A stretch of 37,707 bases of DNA from an uncultured Clostridia bacterium (GTDB lineage Bacteria > Bacillota > Clostridia > Lachnospirales > Bianqueaceae), in contig CALBGL010000145.1 of assembly GCA_937892735.1 (NCBI GenBank), positions 1 through 37,707 of the forward strand, given 5' to 3'. Within the stretch, counting starts at the first letter, position 1; each line of letters begins with the position of its first letter. Shown here one piece after another: positions 31,980-37,707 of the stretch. The position numbers and the translations under genes were made by a program. Under the pieces are notes generated by a model, which worked only from the letters and a program-made list of their open reading frames with translations, was not told the DNA's origin and searched no databases.

Positions 31980-32446
31980 TTTATAAATCCAACCTTTCAA
32001 AAATAAATGCATTCAATATACTTGCAATCTTATGAAGAAGAATTGCTATTACGTATGAAACGGAAAATATAGCAATCAAATTCAAAGGGAATCTCAATCA
32101 CCCACAATACTCTCTCTATTACACAAAACTGTAAAAGACATATTTCAAATGAGCATCTACTTAAATTATCAATGAAGTTTCTAATTTTATTAGGTAGCCT
32201 TCGATACTATTTCTCAAAATCAAGTGAAATCAAAAGCGCATTGATTCCAAAACATGTACAAGCAACTTGACAAAGAAATTGCATATACATTGAAATACTT
32301 GCCATTTGCAGAAGAACTTTTACCGTAATATACATAACGCACACAACATTAAGCCGTAATCTTTCTTTTCGTTTTATTGCTCTAATATAATTTCCAGCAC
32401 AAAACAAAAAAGCAATATATCAATTTAAAACAGCCTTCTACCGAGA
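31980..32446 (-). other. AT-rich decayed spacer, no supported gene
   Basis: Short frames occur (for example 32207-32407) but none has a ribosome binding site or recognisable motif. It is probably the eroded 3' part of the acyltransferase-like gene to the right. Confidence 0.5.
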
Positions 32447-32889
32447 CTAAACCGGCTGTTTCGACTGACTAGTAAGTTTTATCCATAAAAAAATATAATA
32501 CATAACATAAATTCCAAGAAATATTAACGAAAAAAGTATGAAATATATGTGTAATTTTAGTTTAGTAAGAAAGAAAATCAGTATATAGAAAAGGAGAAAT
32601 CCACCCACAAGCCAAAAGACCGTTGCCAAATAAATTTTTGACGAGATCCCAAATAGCATAGACATAGTCGCAAAATATTATGCTTTTAAGAATAATATTA
32701 AAAAATAGTAATCATGTATATCCTAACATTTTTTTCAAAATATAGTTTGAGAATTTCCTTCAATTTTGTTAAATAACCAAATATTGTGAAGAAAAGTGCA
32801 TTTCCTAGTACACCGCATATTGCTAAGCTATCAATTGAATATGCTGAAGTCTCTCGTGAATTATGAACTAAAACAATCGCAACTAAGCG
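32447..32889 (-). pseudogene. Remnant of a membrane acyltransferase (acyltransferase_3-like)
   Basis: An open frame without a start (32889-32698) reads RLVAIVLVHNSRET, then ICGVLGNALFFTIFGYLTK, resembling the first two transmembrane segments of acyltransferase_3 proteins, which O-acetylate polysaccharides. It stops at a run of six T. A different frame (32665-32447) reads WLVGGFLLFYILIFFLTKLK and a further hydrophobic stretch, like a later part of the same family. Frames are broken and no start or ribosome binding site is present. The identification rests on short motifs. Confidence 0.45.
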
Positions 32890-32926
32890 TCATGCATTAA
32901 GTGACTATATTTGCCTTTTACTACTC

Positions 32927-34258
32927 TTAATGTCCATAATCTCTTATTCCTAAACCAAAAACCTTATGCTTCGTTCGCTGAAGGCTATCATTCTCTAAAG
33001 CTCTCTGTCTTTCCTTTTCCTTATTAGCTGCAATCGTAAGTAATAAAATATATCCAATAGTGCTGTAGTGGAACAATGTCTGAGTTGCAATACTTGATCC
33101 TAAAAAGACAACCGAGTAAAATAAGACAGCAAGAAAATAGTATTTATTATTTCTTAAATTACTATAGAGATATTTAATTAAAATAATTATAAGTAGTACG
33201 AATATCACAGAACCCAAAACTCCAAATTCTCCCATAATAGCCGGCCAACAATTATCAGTTAAAAAATCTCGCATGCTTTCTGATAATCCATAGATGGAGT
33301 TAAACCCAAATTCTGAATACAATGGCGAATAATATTGTTTTGCTATGTTGGTGCCAAATGTAGCAAATCCAGCTCCAAAAGGAAAATATCGTTTTAGAAG
33401 TGTAATAGACGCATGTAACAACTGGTATCTTGCAGTTGCTGTATTAGTGAAATAATATTCTAGTGAAGATGAGGCTACAGCAATTGCGCCTATAGTACCG
33501 ACTAATATTTGCCAAACTCGAATCCGATTCTTTTTTTTCTTCTTTCTATTATTCGTCAATTTGAAATAGTAGAGATACGCAAAACAGTAGAGTGCAATAA
33601 ATACAAATGCTCGGGATCTCATCGTTGATGCCCAAACAATCGTTGTTAAAACAATACACAGCGAGTTAAATCTTTTTTCCCTAACATTGTTAAGATTCGG
33701 AATTACAAGAGTGAGTGCAAGAATATATCCATAACAAACCGTGCTCAATGTTCCTGCATTTAGAAAGATAAATTTAAATGTTGTTACACCATATCTATAA
33801 TCGTCCCTCATTCCAAAATCAGCAAATTGATTTAAAAGCAAGAAAATAAATGCAATGATAACAGTAATCTGAACGATCTTTGCAACAATCCGAATAATTA
33901 CATTCCAATCTTTTTCATCTACCTTAATATATAATGCACCTATAAAAGCTAAAAACAGTTTGATACAGCTAAACATATCATAAAGTATTATTATTACGCT
34001 TCTATCTACTTTCGAAATACAATTACCAATTATCCCCACCAAACACAATAATAGCAATAGCAGTAGGGTTTTCAATTGAATTCCATAAATAGTTCCGTTC
34101 TTTAGAATTAAAAACAGGGCATAGCAAAATAAAACTATTGTAACAGCTTCATCGAAAAAAGTGAGAATGTCATTTTCACTAAAAAAGCACAAGAATTGAA
34201 ATACGCTTAAAATTATAACAAAGATAATCTGTTTTAGCGAAATATTATACCTTCCCAT
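32927..34258 (-). CDS. O-antigen polymerase-like membrane protein (Wzy-like)
   Basis: A protein of about 443 aa with ten or more hydrophobic segments and one large extracytoplasmic loop (about 280-350, with FPFGAGFATFGTNIA and YGLSESMRDFLTDNCWPAIMGE) before the last helices. That topology, including the FPFGAGFATFG-type motif, is typical of Wzy/O-antigen ligase family proteins, which join repeat units at the membrane surface. I chose the ATG at 34258, 9 nt after AGAGGAG; the longer frame begins with TTG at 34282. It follows the FrhB-like gene by 17 bp. Confidence 0.82.
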   Translation of the reverse strand: MGRYNISLKQIIFVIILSVFQFLCFFSENDILTFFDEAVTIVLFCYALFLILKNGTIYGIQLKTLLLLLLLCLVGIIGNCISKVDRSVIIILYDMFSCIKLFLAFIGALYIKVDEKDWNVIIRIVAKIVQITVIIAFIFLLLNQFADFGMRDDYRYGVTTFKFIFLNAGTLSTVCYGYILALTLVIPNLNNVREKRFNSLCIVLTTIVWASTMRSRAFVFIALYCFAYLYYFKLTNNRKKKKKNRIRVWQILVGTIGAIAVASSSLEYYFTNTATARYQLLHASITLLKRYFPFGAGFATFGTNIAKQYYSPLYSEFGFNSIYGLSESMRDFLTDNCWPAIMGEFGVLGSVIFVLLIIILIKYLYSNLRNNKYYFLAVLFYSVVFLGSSIATQTLFHYSTIGYILLLTIAANKEKERQRALENDSLQRTKHKVFGLGIRDYGH

Positions 34259-34275
34259 ATCATTAATCTCCTCTT

Positions 34276-35286
34276 TTAACAATGGTACGACTTTATAAGG
34301 TTGCGAATATGATTTAAGATTCCTAGTCTGTAAAATAGTCGCTTGAAATTATCAACAATTTTGTCCATCAATGTAGTCGAAACAAATCTACCTATATGTT
34401 CATCTAGAGAAGTATCTCCCAAGCCAGTATAAAATCTATTCCTTTGAGGATGGGGTAAAGCAGAATTACATACCATAGAACCATCAAGATCAATCGCACG
34501 TTTATAATCGGCAGGATATAGCTCAATATTATTTGAAAGAAAAGTCATAATGTTCATTCCCTTTTGAGTATGAACAAGGATATTTGTAAAGCCTCTATCA
34601 TCATCTTTGAGTCCATCAACAATATCTGATGCATGCCATGAATCATAAAGAGTAATATCACTGCATCGATCTATGGTCTTAAATCTGCACATATAACAAC
34701 TTGGTCGTGATGAAATTTCACTAAAGAACGCCTTGAGCATTAAGTCCGTTCTAACACTCCCACAACTTTGTTTATTATTATTGAAATCTGTTGTCATCGA
34801 AGCGACATGATAACCATATTTTTTACTTCTAAAATTTACATTTGTTATTTTCCCTTTGTATTTTGTTTCCTGAAAAGCCACATATTCTTTCCATAGCTTA
34901 GGTGATGGTGTCCCGTGGCATACTAAATCAAAAGTGAATAACCTATCGTATTTCTTCCCAAGAAATGATATAAATCCGTATACTTGACATGGAGTTCCAA
35001 AGAAAGCTACATATCTTCCGTTTTCTAGAAAAGCTTTCAACTTGGAATAACAATCACCCATACTACTTTGAACATACTTGGAGCCACGACATAAAGCAAT
35101 GTCTTCCTTTTTTTCAATAATCATATGCTCAATATTTAAATCTTGGGTCAGTGCACACGCACACACAACGCCTCCTCTGTCAATAACAGTCTCAGCAATA
35201 GGAGTAAACATTCCACCAGAACTGCTAGTGTTTAAAATGTCACTATTATTGCATCGCGCAACATAGCCTTTCCTAATAAATTGCAT
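34276..35286 (-). CDS. FrhB/FdhB C-terminal-domain protein of a polysaccharide locus
   Basis: A protein of about 336 aa of the coenzyme F420 hydrogenase/dehydrogenase beta-subunit family. Hallmarks are SSSGGMFTPIAE, VYGF after FFGTPCQ, FDLVCHGTPSPKLW and a cysteine group (CYMCRF...CSDITLYDSW). Many Clostridia exopolysaccharide loci carry such proteins next to polysaccharide pyruvyl transferases, usually with an N-terminal ferredoxin. Here the ferredoxin is absent, and a matching standalone ferredoxin is at 28833-29261. The proposed start is ATG 35286, 7 nt after GGTGAGG; an in-frame ATG at 35301 is possible. Its redox role in polysaccharide synthesis is unknown. Confidence 0.82.
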   Translation of the reverse strand: MQFIRKGYVARCNNSDILNTSSSGGMFTPIAETVIDRGGVVCACALTQDLNIEHMIIEKKEDIALCRGSKYVQSSMGDCYSKLKAFLENGRYVAFFGTPCQVYGFISFLGKKYDRLFTFDLVCHGTPSPKLWKEYVAFQETKYKGKITNVNFRSKKYGYHVASMTTDFNNNKQSCGSVRTDLMLKAFFSEISSRPSCYMCRFKTIDRCSDITLYDSWHASDIVDGLKDDDRGFTNILVHTQKGMNIMTFLSNNIELYPADYKRAIDLDGSMVCNSALPHPQRNRFYTGLGDTSLDEHIGRFVSTTLMDKIVDNFKRLFYRLGILNHIRNLIKSYHC

Positions 35287-35314
35287 ATCTCGCCTCACCA
35301 TAAAATCAGTACAA

Positions 35315-36469
35315 CTATTTGCTTAAGGCATCAGAGAGAAAGTCTAAACTTTTTCTTCTTAATGCTTCTAATTTATTATCAACAGTCGAATAATCTATAT
35401 TGTCAAGCATTTCCATAGTCAGTCGTTTACTGATATGTCTCTTTTCAAGTCCAACTTGCTCTAATAAGCTATCTATTCTGGAGTTTCTTGAATTAATGCC
35501 AGAAGAATATCTACTAAGCACGATGAAGTACTTATGATATAGCATTGAAAAAACACTTCCATGAAAAGAATCAGTTAAAATATACTCAGCGCATCTTATT
35601 AAGTTTACAAAATCATCTGGACCAACATCAAATAATTGGTAATCTCCAAAATTCACGTCACACTTCACAAATGTATCTAAGAAGGGTACGGTCACAATTT
35701 TTAAACCTAAATCATGCGAAAGTTGCTTTGCAAGTTTTCTGTGTTCTTCTTTCTCTCCTAAAAAATAACAAAATAAATACGGTTCATCAATGATTCTTCT
35801 AAGCGGAATTAATTCATCCCACTGATTGCAGTTAAGTAAAAGTGTTGGATCTACAACAATCTCTACATCTCTTCCAGATACCATTTTTACTATCCGTGCA
35901 CCACTATTTTCGCGAACGCTAAGCGAATTTATGCGAAGCAAGAACTGCCTGGTTCTGTTTTTCTGAAAAAATGGAATTTTAGAAACACCGAAACTTGTTG
36001 CGTAAGAGACCTTATTAACACTCTCGGGGACAAACATCAGATTGTAGAAATTTGTCGCGAGTCCAGCAGGAGACCATAATTGGTCACTACCAACCAGTAC
36101 AGTATCATATTTTTCTGCATTAGCCTTTAATTCTTCATAACCGTAATATGTCTCTGACATTTTCCCATAATAAGTGTTTTTAAATCTTTCAAATGCTTTG
36201 TCACGTAACTCGTTTTTTTTCTTAATCTCCGAACGTTTGCTTAACTCAATTCTTTTTTTTACCCCTAGAGACTTCTCATAAACAAAAGCATAATTAAAAA
36301 GGCGCGGAATCTGCTGGAAGATATATGTTGCATTCACTTTCTTTTTGTAAATAATGAATTCACTTTCATATCCCATTTTGTTAATCACAATCTGTGTAGC
36401 CATGCACTGAAGCATGCTCCCATAATTTTTAGTATTATAACAAGCACATATACCAACCTTTTGCATCAT
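35315..36469 (-). CDS. Polysaccharide pyruvyl transferase family protein
   Basis: A 384-aa protein of the CsaB/WcaK type, with CACYNTKNYGSMLQC at the N-terminus, VLVGSDQLWSP in the middle and ILTDSFHGSVFSMLYHK near 300-320, the family's signature. These enzymes transfer pyruvate from phosphoenolpyruvate onto sugar residues as ketals, although many locus-specific members are uncharacterised. The ATG at 36469 overlaps the stop of the epimerase gene as ATGA, so the two are coupled. The FrhB-like gene follows closely, a recurrent pairing. Confidence 0.88.
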   Translation of the reverse strand: MMQKVGICACYNTKNYGSMLQCMATQIVINKMGYESEFIIYKKKVNATYIFQQIPRLFNYAFVYEKSLGVKKRIELSKRSEIKKKNELRDKAFERFKNTYYGKMSETYYGYEELKANAEKYDTVLVGSDQLWSPAGLATNFYNLMFVPESVNKVSYATSFGVSKIPFFQKNRTRQFLLRINSLSVRENSGARIVKMVSGRDVEIVVDPTLLLNCNQWDELIPLRRIIDEPYLFCYFLGEKEEHRKLAKQLSHDLGLKIVTVPFLDTFVKCDVNFGDYQLFDVGPDDFVNLIRCAEYILTDSFHGSVFSMLYHKYFIVLSRYSSGINSRNSRIDSLLEQVGLEKRHISKRLTMEMLDNIDYSTVDNKLEALRRKSLDFLSDALSK

Positions 36470-37404
36470 TTTAATCCCCTATACACATCAATATACCAAT
36501 TGTATGTATCCTCTATACTAGTTTTAAGATCCATTTGTGGTCTCCAACCTAAAGATTGCAACTTATCTGTATTTAATTGCATATGTGCACGACCTTCTGG
36601 CTTTGATAGGTCAAAATGCAGTATACCTTTGTATCCAACAACTGACTTGATAGTTTCTGCAACATTCCTAATGGTATACTCCTTTCCCCGACCGATATTA
36701 ATCAAGTCATAATTAGTGTCAGTATTCATAAGGAATACACAAGCATTTGCGACGTCCTTACTGTTAAGTAATTCTCTGCATGCATTGCCAGTTCCCCAAA
36801 CTTCCACTTTTTTAATGTTATTGATTTTCGCATTATGAATTTTAGAGATCAATGATGGAACAACACCGGCCCGATCTCCGTCAAATGGAGCAAACTCACC
36901 AAAAAAATTACAAGGTACAACTGTTAAATAATTCATTCCATGCTGCTGATTATAATAACGTGCTAATTGCATACCAGCAGCCTTAGCCAATGCATAAGGG
37001 GTATCTATCTCATCAAGATTTGCATGAGTTGCATCTTCTTCTCTTAAAGGAATCTTGGCTTCACTCGGGTACAATAAAGCACTGCATACATTTATCATCT
37101 TTTTGCAACCATTCAAATAGGATAACTCCATTACATTCGTAATCATCTGTAAATTTTTCAAAAGCATATCTACTGGATGCGTCTTTTTATACTGTATGCC
37201 TGCAGCAACTGCCGCTAAAAAAAACACGAATTCTGGTTTTGCTTTCTCAAAAAAAAGTTTTGCTTGACTTTGGTTACATAAATCTACTTCTGGAAGATCG
37301 CATCCTATTAAATTCATATAACCCCGTCCCTCTAATTCTTTCCATATGGCATGACCAAGCACACCTTTACTTCCCACGATACATATTCTTGATTTTTTCT
37401 CCAT
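36466..37404 (-). CDS. GDP-L-fucose synthase-like NAD(P)-dependent epimerase
   Basis: A 312-aa short-chain dehydrogenase/reductase of the extended type. It has the Rossmann motif GSKGVLG (11-17), FLAAVAAGIQY, the catalytic S108 (NVCSALLYPSEAKIP) and Y137-x3-K141 (TPYALAKAAG), as in GDP-fucose synthase (Fcl/WcaG). That enzyme makes GDP-L-fucose or a related 6-deoxyhexose from GDP-4-keto-6-deoxymannose. Its usual partner, GDP-mannose 4,6-dehydratase, is not in the window and may lie to the right. It is translationally coupled to the pyruvyl transferase gene. Confidence 0.82.
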   Translation of the reverse strand: MEKKSRICIVGSKGVLGHAIWKELEGRGYMNLIGCDLPEVDLCNQSQAKLFFEKAKPEFVFFLAAVAAGIQYKKTHPVDMLLKNLQMITNVMELSYLNGCKKMINVCSALLYPSEAKIPLREEDATHANLDEIDTPYALAKAAGMQLARYYNQQHGMNYLTVVPCNFFGEFAPFDGDRAGVVPSLISKIHNAKINNIKKVEVWGTGNACRELLNSKDVANACVFLMNTDTNYDLINIGRGKEYTIRNVAETIKSVVGYKGILHFDLSKPEGRAHMQLNTDKLQSLGWRPQMDLKTSIEDTYNWYIDVYRGLK

Positions 37405-37419
37405 TATTTTCTTCTCCTA

Positions 37420-37707
37420 TTAAGCAGAATAAATATCCTTGCTACCATCTTCAAGTTCGATATGTTTGTCATAGAGCACAACTAAAATACAATCCTCTGG
37501 AAAAGTCATGGAATGTATAATAAAAGGTTCTATTTCAAAGAAATCTCCTTTTTTAAAAACCTTCTTTTCCTGCTCATTTTTCTGACTCGCTATCACCTCA
37601 ACAGAACCACTAATTACATAAAAACATTCAGTTGCCATTTTATGATAATGACCACCTCGAACTACACCTGCGTTTGATACAAGAACATTCACTTGTTCAT
37701 ATCCAGA
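37420..37707 (-). CDS. Cupin/WxcM-like sugar-processing protein, partial
   Basis: The 3' end of a gene running off the right edge. The visible 95 residues include GVVRGGHYHKMATECFYVIS, KGDFFEIEPFIIHSM and an ILVVLYDK strand, a single cupin fold like the WxcM C-terminal/FdtA group of dTDP- or GDP-sugar isomerases and epimerases. The reading frame is open through to the edge, so the true start lies outside. It precedes the epimerase gene by 15 bp in the same operon. Confidence 0.75.
   Translation of the reverse strand, partial: SGYEQVNVLVSNAGVVRGGHYHKMATECFYVISGSVEVIASQKNEQEKKVFKKGDFFEIEPFIIHSMTFPEDCILVVLYDKHIELEDGSKDIYSA

Noticed and set aside
32207..32407. 66-codon minus-strand frame in the capsule locus
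   Set aside because: No ribosome binding site or family resemblance; more likely a stretch of the decayed acyltransferase region.

Overview
The window looks like a chromosomal segment of a gut-type Bacillota, most likely Clostridia (Lachnospiraceae-like), with Erysipelotrichia not excluded. Grounds for this are the strong AGGAGG-type ribosome binding sites, short intergenic gaps, a yybP-ykoY riboswitch, DUF6514/DUF3795/DUF3784 proteins, and a rhamnogalacturonan-degrading gene set. Everything was read by eye; no database search was possible.

Layout. (1) 1-1.2 kb: a frameshifted PD-(D/E)XK-like gene on the minus strand, followed by a terminator-carrying repeat and tandem hairpins. (2) 1.3-6.9 kb, minus strand: a GH106-like alpha-L-rhamnosidase, 2-isopropylmalate synthase (leuA) and an M55 D-aminopeptidase (dppA). 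(3) 7.0-11.7 kb, plus strand: typA/bipA, then a P-type cation ATPase behind a yybP-ykoY (Mn2+) riboswitch with its own promoter. (4) 11.8-18.2 kb, minus strand: a GH2 beta-galactosidase, two tandem GH105 unsaturated rhamnogalacturonyl hydrolases and a PHP phosphoesterase. With the GH106 enzyme they form an intracellular pectin (RG-I) oligosaccharide kit, split by region 3 and lacking any transporter or regulator here. (5) 18.4-20.0 kb, plus strand: metallophosphoesterase, AbrB-type protein and two XRE regulators, ending at a second, inverted copy of the terminator repeat. (6) 20.3-22.3 kb, minus strand: a MATE transporter behind a highly structured, riboswitch-like leader, plus two small genes. 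(7) 22.9-23.7 kb: an eroded, cas-less type I-E-like CRISPR array. (8) 23.8-25.1 kb, minus strand: a DUF3795 gene followed by two frameshifted genes (DUF3784, GyrI-like). (9) 25.3-28.8 kb: an IS481-like element, an IS3-type orfA fragment and an internally deleted IS66 element. (10) 28.8-37.7 kb, minus strand: an AT-rich exopolysaccharide/capsule locus with cupin, GDP-fucose-synthase-like epimerase, polysaccharide pyruvyl transferase, FrhB-like protein, Wzy-like polymerase, decayed acyltransferase, glycosyltransferase, Wzx flippase and a ferredoxin.

The left 22 kb reads as moderate-GC core genome. The right third is an accessory zone where a CRISPR relic, decaying genes and insertion sequences border a laterally acquired polysaccharide cluster that continues beyond the window. 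The most unusual signals are the degenerate CRISPR array with period kept and stems partly compensated, the two structured RNA candidates (14985-15148 and 21684-21850), the portable terminator repeat at both ends of a 20 kb segment, and the separation of ferredoxin and FrhB halves within the polysaccharide locus.
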